From contig JAKFUG010000001.1 in NCBI GenBank assembly GCA_021732785.1, positions 62,001 to 126,000 of the forward strand: a stretch of 64,000 nucleotides of DNA. Reading direction: 5' to 3'. Position numbers and translations under genes: made by a program. The notes under the pieces were generated by a model. The model did no database searches and was not told where the DNA came from. It worked only from the letters and a program-made list of their open reading frames with translations. The stretch comes from Planctomycetaceae bacterium (GTDB lineage Bacteria; Planctomycetota; Planctomycetia; Planctomycetales; Planctomycetaceae). Shown piece by piece: positions 36,213-44,085 of this stretch (positions within the stretch are counted from its first letter, which is position 1; each line of letters starts with the position of its first letter).

Positions 36213-36482
36213 ATGAAAGTCGAACTCACCGGCCCGGACGATTTGGGGTTCTGGTATTTGACCAATGCAGACGGAAACGCTTTCCCGCTTGTCGAATCGC
36301 ACGAGGGCCATCCTGCCGCCGCTGCCCTGTTCGGTTGGCAAGCAACCGAAGGTGTCGAAGACCGGGAAGCGATCATCCAGGATGCCCTTGTGTTCTTGAT
36401 GGACCACATTGGAGATGAGATCGAAGCCCCGAAGGAAGCTGTCGATTACTTCAGTGAGTTGGAAGAGGAAGACGAGGAATAG
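36213..36482 (+). CDS. small acidic hypothetical protein
   Basis: An 89-residue protein, MKVELTGPDDLGFWYLTNAD, with HPAAAALFGWQ and an acidic tail SELEEEDEE. GGAG lies 7 bases before the ATG. No recognised family; it lies in a run of similar small plasmid-type genes. Confidence 0.58.
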   Translation: MKVELTGPDDLGFWYLTNADGNAFPLVESHEGHPAAAALFGWQATEGVEDREAIIQDALVFLMDHIGDEIEAPKEAVDYFSELEEEDEE

Positions 36483-36519
36483 GCCAAGGTTCATAGAGGA
36501 CCGACTTCCCGGTAGGTGA

Positions 36520-36529
36520 AGTGTACCCC
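36520..36529 (+). promoter_or_regulatory. AGTGTACCCC motif, copy 4
   Basis: 41 bases before the preferred start (36571) of the next gene. Confidence 0.5.
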
Positions 36530-36570
36530 TGCTAATGAAGACACAATTCATCGGCATGAGGAACACAATA

Positions 36571-37173
36571 ATGCTCGGCACATTGGACATCGAAGAAGCG
36601 GCGAAGAAGGCTGCTGGAAATTGGAAACGCTTTGATTCTTTTGTCTGGTTTCGTGATCGAGAACTCGATGACGCCGATCAGTGGAGCGTGATCTACACGC
36701 ACAACCGGGACAGCAGATTGCTCGACCAGAGCAATGCCCATGTCATCACAAAGGTGATGGAGCAATTTGCAGAATCCGACGAACCTGATGTCGTCTTCGA
36801 GAGCCACCATCATTGGGCGGTCGGCCACATTGACGGTTTCTCGGTCAAGGTCTTCGACCAGAACGGAGAGATTACCCCAGCATTTCGTGCATATCACGAG
36901 CTTGCCGAGCGTCTCGATGACTATCCGATTCTGGATGAAAGCGATTACTCGAACCGGGAATACGAAGCCACACTGGACAACATCAAGGACTCAGCGTGGC
37001 GGTTGAAGAACGATTTTCAACTGCCGGACGGCTGGGAAAGCGAAGTCTATTCGTGGCTATCGGACCATCGCAGCGGCGAGATCGAAAACAAAGACGACCA
37101 GGGCGGCTACCCGTCTGAGCAAGCACTTCGGGCAGCATTCGAGGCCCTGGGCTTCGATGAGGAGAAAGAATGA
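36571..37173 (+). CDS. conserved plasmid-type hypothetical protein
   Basis: A 200-residue protein starting MLGTLDIEEAAKKAAGNWKR. Phrases VIYTHNRDSRLLDQSNAHVI, HHHWAVGHIDGFSVKVF and YHELAERLDDYPILDESDYS recall proteins found on plasmids and phages; function unknown. The ATG at 36571 is preferred over 36535 because GAGGAA precedes it and the family seems to start near MLGT. Its stop overlaps the next gene by 4 bases. Confidence 0.65.
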   Translation: MLGTLDIEEAAKKAAGNWKRFDSFVWFRDRELDDADQWSVIYTHNRDSRLLDQSNAHVITKVMEQFAESDEPDVVFESHHHWAVGHIDGFSVKVFDQNGEITPAFRAYHELAERLDDYPILDESDYSNREYEATLDNIKDSAWRLKNDFQLPDGWESEVYSWLSDHRSGEIENKDDQGGYPSEQALRAAFEALGFDEEKE

Positions 37174-37382
37174 GCCGCACAAAAGTGATCGACTTCGTGG
37201 TGCGTCACCACGGGACCATCTGGACGTTCGAGCCAAAGACCGACACTGCCAAAGGCTTCGTTCGCACTGACCTGGAAGTGCAAGGTTGGCAATGGCTTGG
37301 CCCCGCCTTCGGCGTGGACCATCGGCTTGCGACCGATCTGATTGCGGCATTGGAAAGCGAAGGGTTTGTCATTGAAATGTGA
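37170..37382 (+). CDS. small hypothetical protein
   Basis: A 70-residue protein, MSRTKVIDFVVRHHGTIWTF, translationally coupled (ATGA) to the preceding gene. No motif recognised. Confidence 0.55.
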   Translation: MSRTKVIDFVVRHHGTIWTFEPKTDTAKGFVRTDLEVQGWQWLGPAFGVDHRLATDLIAALESEGFVIEM

Positions 37383-37405
37383 CGAGCCGAGAGGGGCCTA
37401 GCTCC

Positions 37406-37415
37406 AGTGTACCCT
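37406..37415 (+). promoter_or_regulatory. AGTGTACCCT motif, copy 5
   Basis: 49 bases before the GTG start at 37465; preceded by CTCC as in copies 6 and 7. Confidence 0.5.
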
Positions 37416-37464
37416 CCTGGGCATCACCACCGCATTTGTCTCTTTGTCTCAAGGATTACGCATC

Positions 37465-38976
37465 GTGACTGCATTTTTGAAAATAGAGAACCCAGGCCAA
37501 GCGCCAATTGAAGGATTCACTGTCCTCGGTGTATCGCTCGCATCGACCTCGAACAACGTCGGCGTCATCGGCCAGTTCGGGTCGGGCAATAAGCACGCTG
37601 TCGCCGTCCTGCTGCGGAACGACCTGTCGCCCATCGTCTACGCCGGAACGCTGAAGATGGAGTTCAGCACCCGACCGCAGATCGTTACTGATGGGGTGGC
37701 GAGCAAGGAGTTCGGTCGAGTTGTCGTGAAGTTCGGCGGCACGGACCCGAACACGGGGACCAGTCGCTCCAGCACGGAGGACTTGGGGTTCGTCTTGAAC
37801 TACGGGGAGAAGGATTGGACCGATGTGGCGCTCGCCCTGCGGGAGTTCGTGTCGAACAGCATCGACAGGTCCATCCGAGAAACCGGCGACTGGTCGGGCG
37901 TGAAGATCGAAGTTGTCGGCGAGTCCCAAGTCCGGGCGAAGGCCGGGTTCACCCGTGTCTACATCCCGCTCACGCCCGAAGTCCTCACGTTCTTTAACGA
38001 TTTGCCGAAGTGGTTCCTGCACTTCAGCGAGCCGCATCTGCTCGACAAGGCGATCCTGCCAAAGAACAACCGCAATCTCGGCGAGCGGAAGGCGGCGGTC
38101 ATCTATCGGCGAGGAGTGAGGGTCCGGGAATTCGAGGCGTCCGACACCGAATCGCTTTTCGATTACAACTTGGACAACCTTCGGCTCGATGAATCTCGTC
38201 AAGCGAACGATTGGGAAGTCCGAAATGCTGCGGGAAAGGCCCTTGCGAGCAGCGATAAACAAATCCTTGCCGTCCTCTTCGACCGGCTGTTGAATTCGGA
38301 TAAGCCCGCATGGGAATTCTCGTTCGATAGTTTCTCGATGCAGCCGTCGTATGGGGATAGTGCTGATGTCGTCGCCCAACGTCGGAAGAACTGGAGTGAG
38401 GCATTTATCCAGGTTGCTGGTGACGATGGCGTATTGACGGCAAAAGGCACGGTGAACCAGCTTGAGCGAAAGGGATACATTCCCATTGTCGCCTCTGAGA
38501 ATCTCGTGAGCGCCGCTGGTATGTATGGCGTTCAGACATCAGCAAGCGTGCTTTCTGCCGACGAGCTTTCGGGCCGGGAACTTTCAGACCCGACCCCGGA
38601 TGCCCAGGCAGCAGTGAACTTTGTGTGGAATCTGCTGGAGCAGATTGGCCTGACGAACGACAAAGAGAAACCGACCACCAAAGTCTTCACGTCGATTCTC
38701 GATGGCGGTGTGCAACTCAACGGATACTACCGTTCGGGAACTGTCTATCTCCATGAAGACTTGGGCGGTACAGCCTCAATCGTGGCTGGGACAGAAGCAT
38801 TGTCGGATCGGCTCGTAAAGGTGGCACTGGAAGAAGTCGTTCACCACATAACGCAGGCGACTGACAATAGCCGAGACTTTCAAAACTTCTTGCTCGATGT
38901 GGCAGTGAAGCTGGCTCGACGTGGCGAAGAGAAAGTCAGCGTTCGACGGGGCAGACAGTCAGCATCGGTGGCGTGA
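37465..38976 (+). CDS. GHKL-ATPase-like protein with zincin-like C-terminus
   Basis: A 503-residue protein. Near the N-terminus is GVIGQFGSGNKHAVAVLL, like the G-box of GHKL ATPases; about 75 residues later comes WTDVALALREFVSNSIDRS, like their N-box. The order is the reverse of ordinary GHKL proteins. Near residue 465, VALEEVVHHITQATDNSRDF resembles a zincin helix. I recall similar uncharacterised proteins in planctomycetes. ATP binding and peptidase activity are inferences. The GTG at 37465 has AAGGA before it; a TTG at 37444 is possible. Confidence 0.5.
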   Translation: MTAFLKIENPGQAPIEGFTVLGVSLASTSNNVGVIGQFGSGNKHAVAVLLRNDLSPIVYAGTLKMEFSTRPQIVTDGVASKEFGRVVVKFGGTDPNTGTSRSSTEDLGFVLNYGEKDWTDVALALREFVSNSIDRSIRETGDWSGVKIEVVGESQVRAKAGFTRVYIPLTPEVLTFFNDLPKWFLHFSEPHLLDKAILPKNNRNLGERKAAVIYRRGVRVREFEASDTESLFDYNLDNLRLDESRQANDWEVRNAAGKALASSDKQILAVLFDRLLNSDKPAWEFSFDSFSMQPSYGDSADVVAQRRKNWSEAFIQVAGDDGVLTAKGTVNQLERKGYIPIVASENLVSAAGMYGVQTSASVLSADELSGRELSDPTPDAQAAVNFVWNLLEQIGLTNDKEKPTTKVFTSILDGGVQLNGYYRSGTVYLHEDLGGTASIVAGTEALSDRLVKVALEEVVHHITQATDNSRDFQNFLLDVAVKLARRGEEKVSVRRGRQSASVA

Positions 38977-38985
38977 TCTACTTCC

Positions 38986-38995
38986 AGTGTACCCT
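38986..38995 (+). promoter_or_regulatory. AGTGTACCCT motif, copy 6
   Basis: 42 bases before the proposed start at 39038; preceded by TTCC. Confidence 0.5.
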
Positions 38996-39037
38996 CCCGA
39001 ATGTCACGAACCGATAACCGATGAAAGGCTGGAGGAA

Positions 39038-39325
39038 ATGATCGCTGTGCAAAGTCCACGATTTCAATTGGGGAAGGTCGTCGCCACACCGGGAGCTATC
39101 GAAGCACTCGCTGCGGCGCAGACCTCAGCTTGGGAACTTTTAAGCAAACACGTCATAGCCGATTTTGGAGACGTTGATGCGACTGATTGGCAGTCGAATC
39201 TCGACGCCATCAAGGAAGGCGAAAGGATTCTTTCAGCCTACACGCTCAAGACTGGTGAACGCTTATGGGCAATCACGGAAGCGGATCGGTCAAGTACCTG
39301 CATTTTGAGGCCAGATGAATACTAG
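39038..39325 (+). CDS. small conserved plasmid-type protein
   Basis: A 95-residue protein, MIAVQSPRFQLGKVVATPGA. Segments LGKVVATPGAIEALAAAQTS, GERILSAYTLKTGERLW and ITEADRSSTCILRPDEY form a pattern I recall from small proteins on plasmids across bacteria; function unknown. The frame is open back to 38921 inside the previous gene, so the ATG at 39038 is chosen; GGAGG lies just before it, unusually close. Confidence 0.65.
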   Translation: MIAVQSPRFQLGKVVATPGAIEALAAAQTSAWELLSKHVIADFGDVDATDWQSNLDAIKEGERILSAYTLKTGERLWAITEADRSSTCILRPDEY

Positions 39326-39333
39326 AGGACACC

Positions 39334-39930
39334 ATGACCAAGCCCCTCGACACCCTGATCGCCGATCTCGCCAGCCCCGACCGGCTGCTTCGCATGGAAG
39401 CGATTTGGACATTGAAGAAGTTTGGAGAAGTCGCACGGCCTGCGATCCCGGCGCTGAAACTGGTCATGGCCGACACGAGTGAGCCGTACCTTCAGATCAT
39501 GGCTGCTGGAACGATCAGCAGATTGTCACCCGAAGACCCCTCGCCAACGCCAGTGCTGGTTCAAGGGCTGAAGGATACGGCGAGTCTTCACCGAGTAGCG
39601 GCCATCGAATTCCTCGGCGAGCGGCGCAGCAAAACTGCCGTGCTGAATGCGATGACACTCTTGAGCGACGAAGACTTTCTGGTGCGGTTTGCGACAGGCA
39701 AAGCCATTGGAAAGGTTGTAGGTGACTACTTCCACGCCGTCGCTGTCTGTGTGGCGATGCTCAAGGACGACAACGCAACGAACCGGGTGATGGGCGGGGA
39801 ATGCCTCTTGAGCATTGGCCGCTACGTCGGCGATCACCTTGATTTGTTGACGATGGCAATGGCTGCTGACTGTTCATGGCAGGCAAGGATCGACATCGAG
39901 GAAGTGCTGGCCGAACTTCGACGCCAATAA
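39334..39930 (+). CDS. HEAT-repeat protein
   Basis: A 198-residue all-helical protein with about five HEAT-like repeats (LLRMEAIWTLKKFGEVARPA; HRVAAIEFLGERRSKTAVLN; LVRFATGKAIGKVVGDYFHA). Such repeats act as protein-binding scaffolds. It starts 8 bases after the previous gene. Partner unknown. Confidence 0.72.
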   Translation: MTKPLDTLIADLASPDRLLRMEAIWTLKKFGEVARPAIPALKLVMADTSEPYLQIMAAGTISRLSPEDPSPTPVLVQGLKDTASLHRVAAIEFLGERRSKTAVLNAMTLLSDEDFLVRFATGKAIGKVVGDYFHAVAVCVAMLKDDNATNRVMGGECLLSIGRYVGDHLDLLTMAMAADCSWQARIDIEEVLAELRRQ

Positions 39931-39934
39931 CTCC

Positions 39935-39944
39935 AGTGTACCCG
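39935..39944 (+). promoter_or_regulatory. AGTGTACCCG motif, copy 7
   Basis: 35 bases before the ATG at 39980, with extended similarity to copy 1. Confidence 0.5.
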
Positions 39945-39979
39945 GCAGGGTGTTGCTTCAACCTGGAAGGGAACACCCG

Positions 39980-40333
39980 ATGGACTCATTTACCCACGCA
40001 TACATCGAAGCCGCACTCTGGTCTTCGACGGACGAATCCGACGAGCAAGGCGGCGCACCGCTCGATGCCAACTATGGCCTCGACGACATAGCCCCAGAAA
40101 CACTGGCAAGCATTCTTGCTGACTGCAAGGCGTTTCAGGAGGCTCACGCCGACGACATCGGCGGCGAACTTGAACGAGCCGGTCACGATTTGTGGTTGAC
40201 CAGGAACGGCCACGGAGCCGGGTTTTGGGATGGAGACTGGCCAGATAATGTTGGCCAACGGCTCACCGATGCGAGCGACGTTTTTGGAACCGTTGATCTC
40301 TATGTCGGCGACGACGGGTTGATCTATTCGTAA
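39980..40333 (+). CDS. small conserved phage/plasmid-type protein
   Basis: A 117-residue protein: YIEAALWSSTDESDEQGG, LDDIAPETLASILADCKAFQ, HDLWLTRNGHGAGFWDGDW, VDLYVGDDGLIYS. This pattern recurs in phage and plasmid small proteins of unknown function. The ATG at 39980 is preferred because the family begins just before YxxAALWSS and an AAGGGAA site precedes it. Confidence 0.7.
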   Translation: MDSFTHAYIEAALWSSTDESDEQGGAPLDANYGLDDIAPETLASILADCKAFQEAHADDIGGELERAGHDLWLTRNGHGAGFWDGDWPDNVGQRLTDASDVFGTVDLYVGDDGLIYS

Positions 40334-40345
40334 GGAGCATCTGCC

Positions 40346-40789
40346 ATGTTTGAATCAGACGAATTCGACGACGAATTCGACATCGAATCGTTTCGCAGCG
40401 TGGTTCTTTCGCATTGGAAATACCTGAGCAGGAGCAACATCTCCAATTGGGCCATCCACAAGCGGGACGACGACGTGTGGCAGATCGGTGCGGCCCCGGT
40501 GTTTCAGGAATGCTACGGCGGCGAGGACGACGGCAAGCGAGTCTGGAGCGCATTCGAGTTCGACATCATGGACTTTCTTGCGGAGCCGGAACTCGTCGTC
40601 GAGGAATGCGGGGCGATGAGCTTTGAGGAAGCAACCAACACACGCCCATTCATCGGCTTCGTCGGTTCTTACAAGGGGCAACCATTTGTATTTCAACTGA
40701 ACCTTGAGCCAATCCCGGACACAGAGCCACTGGAAATCGTGGACACCATCCAGGATGTAGTGCGACCTTACAACGGAGAAACATCATGA
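40346..40789 (+). CDS. hypothetical acidic protein
   Basis: A 147-residue acidic protein, MFESDEFDDEFDIESFRSVV, with AAPVFQECYGGEDDGKRVW. AAGGAG precedes the ATG. It overlaps the thioredoxin gene by 4 bases (ATGA), so they are co-translated. No family recognised. Confidence 0.55.
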   Translation: MFESDEFDDEFDIESFRSVVLSHWKYLSRSNISNWAIHKRDDDVWQIGAAPVFQECYGGEDDGKRVWSAFEFDIMDFLAEPELVVEECGAMSFEEATNTRPFIGFVGSYKGQPFVFQLNLEPIPDTEPLEIVDTIQDVVRPYNGETS

Positions 40790-41103
40790 GCAACTTGATT
40801 GAAGTAAACGATTCCAACTTTGAGGCTGAGGTTTTGCAGTCGCCAGTGCCGGTTCTGGTGGACTTCTTCGGAGAGTATTGCGGCCCGTGCCGAATGCTCA
40901 AGCCCGTGCTGGTTGCGCTTGCCGAGAGCATGGGTAACAGCGTGAAGATCGTAGCCGTCGATGTTGCAGCCAATGAGCGGCTTCTCAATGACTACCACAT
41001 CAGCGCTCTTCCAACCTTGATCGTCTTCAGAGACGGCAAGGAGCGTGATCGTATGGTCGGCCTCAAGGACATGAAGTATTTGAAGGAGGCATTGGAAGCA
41101 TGA
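40786..41103 (+). CDS. trx: thioredoxin
   Basis: A 105-residue thioredoxin with the active site EYCGPCRMLKP (C32-C35), VDVAANERLLNDYHISALPT (cis-Pro), and LIVFRDGKERDRMVG. It reduces disulfides in cytoplasmic proteins. Being on the element between unknown genes, coupled on both sides by ATGA overlaps, it may serve those products rather than general metabolism; that is an inference. Confidence 0.9.
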   Translation: MSNLIEVNDSNFEAEVLQSPVPVLVDFFGEYCGPCRMLKPVLVALAESMGNSVKIVAVDVAANERLLNDYHISALPTLIVFRDGKERDRMVGLKDMKYLKEALEA

Positions 41104-41561
41104 ACTCGAAGCTGAACGTCGCCTACTCGTACTCGTGGCTGCTGCCATCTGGAGACACAGCGCTGGTTCGTTCGATCATCGAGTCCTTGAGGCAGCACGC
41201 CATCGAACTTGGAAGTGAGTCCGTGAGCGACGTGATCGTGCTGACTGGTAACGAGGCCCAGTCTGCTCGGCCAGATGCCGATCACATCGTTTTGTTCACG
41301 GCGATCATCCCGAATGCCAGGAGTGATTCTGGCCCGCAGAGTTACGGCCTCGGATTCTCTCCTGAGAAAAAGTCCTGGTCGTGGAGCGGGGTCGTGAGAG
41401 TTTCGTCATTTCGAGAGATCAGCGAATTGATGCACCACGGAGCATCGTTGGGGATTTTCGTCGGGATGACATTCGCCGGAATGGTGATGGAGTACCGGAG
41501 GAACGCAGCAGGCGAAATTGAAGTCGAACAACGCCCCGCATTCGACCTGGACGCATTCTGA
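41100..41561 (+). CDS. hypothetical protein coupled to thioredoxin
   Basis: A 153-residue protein, MNSKLNVAYSYSWLLPSGDT, alpha/beta by appearance, with YGLGFSPEKKSWSWSGVVRV. It overlaps the thioredoxin stop by 4 bases. Family not recognised. A hairpin at 41628 ends the operon. Confidence 0.58.
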   Translation: MNSKLNVAYSYSWLLPSGDTALVRSIIESLRQHAIELGSESVSDVIVLTGNEAQSARPDADHIVLFTAIIPNARSDSGPQSYGLGFSPEKKSWSWSGVVRVSSFREISELMHHGASLGIFVGMTFAGMVMEYRRNAAGEIEVEQRPAFDLDAF

Positions 41562-41627
41562 GGGCGTTCCTGCGTGGAGTTGGGAGTTGCTCGTCAACTT
41601 CTTCAGAATTGGAAATTGGGAATCTTT

Positions 41628-41653
41628 TCCCGAAAACCTAGAGGGTTTCGGGA
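41628..41653. terminator. terminator between convergent operons
   Basis: TCCCGAAAACC pairs with GGGTTTCGGGA (one mismatch) around TAGA. It sits 66 bases after the rightward operon and about 140 bases from the stop of the leftward GYF_2 gene. Confidence 0.65.
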
Positions 41654-41793
41654 CTCCGCCCCCCACCACCCCGCCCATGCGATCTCTTCTTTCTTGAACG
41701 TGGGCTGAAAAAAGTTCCGGCAGGGCGATTTCAAAAATGGGCGGGAGGGGGTTCTGTGCCGGGCCAGGGGGATTTTCACCGAAGAACACAGAA

Positions 41794-43260
41794 CTAGTTC
41801 TCGTACTGCTTGAAGTTGATTACATCAAGCGTGAGTGGCGATTTGTCGCCCTTCGATTCTTCGCATATTAGTTGTCGAAGAGGAACCCAATACTTCGCAG
41901 CATTCCCTTTTCCCGACCCGAATATGTCGAGTCTCAGAACACCACCACCTTGCTGCAAATACCACCGTCTACGAATAATCGGCTTGCTTAGACTGTTTTT
42001 GAAAATTGTTTGCTCGACCACTGCTGTCCCACCGTTGGTTGATTCCACGGCGACGTACTCGCATACATGTTTCAGGCTTCCTTCGATACTCTGCCACTTG
42101 CCTCCTGGCTTCTCACCGCTCTTGATGAATGTCATCCATATCGGAGACGGATATATCTGGAGCAGCATCTCCACATCGTTTCCGACACGCCGTATGGCGA
42201 ACATGTCATTGCCGAAGTCACCAGAACACTCAAGGTCGCCTTTGCTATTTTGGCCGTAGAGTTTCATGACGTGAACATCGTCGTCGAGATTGTTGCTGCG
42301 AATGAACGGTTCACTTGATTCGACTCGAATCAATCCTGGACGAGTCGTTTTCTCAACGGTCTTGTCTGCGCTTTTCACCAGGAATGTATTGTCCTCGTAG
42401 TTACGATCTGGCTGTCCCTTGAGAGGAATCATTCCGGCATGTAGCGATGTCGTCCTCCCAAATCCGAACAGGACGAACAGCAGCAAGGCAAGGCATCCGA
42501 TGCCGCCCACTGCAATTGCCAGTTGCTTCGGGCTGATCCAAGACCCTTCTTTGGAGACTGACAGGCCGTCGAGTTCGCTATCGAGCATCGCAAGACGTGC
42601 CACAGTGTCAGCTATAGGCTTTATGAGTTCTTGCGGGCCGCTTGCGGCTTCATCCTTTTCGTACACCGCTTTGCCGAGCGTTCCGAACAACGACGATTGC
42701 CGCAGCGACAATTGTTTTGTCTGCGCCGCCTGCATCGCTTGTCCTGCCATCGCCTTGGCCTTTTCGCCGAAACTCTTCGCCGCCGCAGGACTTCGACCAC
42801 TGATCTCCGAAAGCTCTGCTTGCACTTGATCGAGTTGTTGGAACAGTTCAGCGAACTCCGCACGATAGTCCGGCGACGAAAAGGCGTTCCATCCGAGTGC
42901 CTGATACAGCGGAGGTAACGTCAAGTTCACCAGCTTTGTTCGTTCTGTTTGTTTTGCCGCATATTGAGCGGCCCCTTTTGCTGCCTCGACTAAAGATTGC
43001 CTCTTGGCCGTCCCCGGTACGACTGGCAGCGTTTCGACTTGAGGAGAGGCAGGAGATGCTTTGGGACTCTCGACTACTGAGACGGGCGTAGCTGAGAAAA
43101 GCCCTTTGACGTTGCTGGCTGGCTTCCACTCGGCCATGCCTTCCTTCCAAATCAGGTCGGTCGGCAGGAGATCGCCGGACTTCGCCAGATTCTTGAGATC
43201 AGATGCGGAAACCGGCCCGTGCTGCTGACCGTCTTTCGAGTAGTGCCATTCCGCTGCCAT
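41794..43260 (-). CDS. GYF_2-domain membrane protein
   Basis: A 488-residue protein with one GYF_2 module at residues about 4-50 (EWHYSKDGQQHGPVSASDLK, ending EGMAEWKPASNV), a helical, Ala/Gln-rich middle (about 90-245), one membrane helix near 258-278 (LAIAVGGIGCLALLLFVLFG) and a 210-residue beta-rich C-terminal domain that should lie outside the cytoplasm. Unlike the chromosomal GYF_2 gene at 3997 it has a single GYF_2 copy and a different exposed domain. Confidence 0.72.
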   Translation of the reverse strand: MAAEWHYSKDGQQHGPVSASDLKNLAKSGDLLPTDLIWKEGMAEWKPASNVKGLFSATPVSVVESPKASPASPQVETLPVVPGTAKRQSLVEAAKGAAQYAAKQTERTKLVNLTLPPLYQALGWNAFSSPDYRAEFAELFQQLDQVQAELSEISGRSPAAAKSFGEKAKAMAGQAMQAAQTKQLSLRQSSLFGTLGKAVYEKDEAASGPQELIKPIADTVARLAMLDSELDGLSVSKEGSWISPKQLAIAVGGIGCLALLLFVLFGFGRTTSLHAGMIPLKGQPDRNYEDNTFLVKSADKTVEKTTRPGLIRVESSEPFIRSNNLDDDVHVMKLYGQNSKGDLECSGDFGNDMFAIRRVGNDVEMLLQIYPSPIWMTFIKSGEKPGGKWQSIEGSLKHVCEYVAVESTNGGTAVVEQTIFKNSLSKPIIRRRWYLQQGGGVLRLDIFGSGKGNAAKYWVPLRQLICEESKGDKSPLTLDVINFKQYEN

Positions 43261-43319
43261 CGTGTTCTCCGGTCGTCAATGTTGCTGCAATAGATGTTGA
43301 GTTGATCGTGATTCGAGCG

Positions 43320-43880
43320 TTACTCATCCTCGGTGTTGATTCCCAAACCCTTCGCAGCTTTTCTCACTTTGGCCTTTTCTTGCGGCGTCATGTTCCCAGG
43401 AAGTTGCGACGAAAATCCTTTTCGTATGTCGTATCCAGGGGTTCCACCATCCTGAAGCCGACCGTTGACGAAGCTCAAGATGATCGAGCCTTGTGATTCT
43501 GTGTCGCCGTGCCATGTGCAAATGTCGAGCATCTGGCCAGTCTTCTGCGGGTTCAGTTTGCCCATGTCCTTTTCGTCAGATTCATCGGCCATTCCAAGTA
43601 TCGCTTCAACTTGTTCTTTCGACATTCCCGGCTTCACCCGGTTCACAAGTGACTTGTACCGTTCCTCCATATCCTTCAGATCGGCGTCGGCGTCCTCAGT
43701 GACATCACGATCCCCCTTAAACTCTGCCTGATGGTTCTCTCGGCCCTCGAAGAATGACGGCTTGTCTTCTGATGGCTGCGAGTCTGCGACAGGCAGATTA
43801 GGGACGGTGGCAGCTTGAGGTCCACAACCTTGCAGAAGGCCAATCAAGAATAGCAGGCCAGTCGTATGGGGTCGGTTCAT
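43320..43880 (-). CDS. lipoprotein with a BamE/SmpA-like motif
   Basis: A 186-residue protein with a lipoprotein signal (MNRPHTTGLLFLIGLLQGCG, lipobox LLQGC). After an acidic stretch comes NRVKPGMSKEQVEAILG, the motif of SmpA/OmlA (BamE)-type beta-alpha-alpha-beta units, then GQMLDICTWHGDTES and SIILSFVNGRLQDGG as the following strands. It probably sits in a membrane facing the periplasm. ATG 43880 is the start of the lipobox signal. It is divergent from the sigma gene. Confidence 0.68.
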   Translation of the reverse strand: MNRPHTTGLLFLIGLLQGCGPQAATVPNLPVADSQPSEDKPSFFEGRENHQAEFKGDRDVTEDADADLKDMEERYKSLVNRVKPGMSKEQVEAILGMADESDEKDMGKLNPQKTGQMLDICTWHGDTESQGSIILSFVNGRLQDGGTPGYDIRKGFSSQLPGNMTPQEKAKVRKAAKGLGINTEDE

Positions 43881-44085
43881 GAAGCAACTCTCGGCAGTCG
43901 GGATATTCAGTCTCGTTTCAGCCCTGCGAGAGCGAAGACCAAAGTGGGCCAAGAATCCGAAAAGAATTTTCCGTGGCCCATTTCTGGCACCCTTCTCGCA
44001 ATGCCATGTTGAGGCGAGACTGTGCCTGCTTTTTCCGGTAAAATGGGCGAAATCGTTGCTTTCGCCACGCCACCAGGAAATCGCC

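Noticed and set aside
41671-41744. CCGCCCAT / ATGGGCGG pairing in the GYF_2-side spacer
   Set aside because: Only 8 bp with a 58-base loop in a C/G-rich spacer; probably chance. The hairpin at 41628 is a better terminator.
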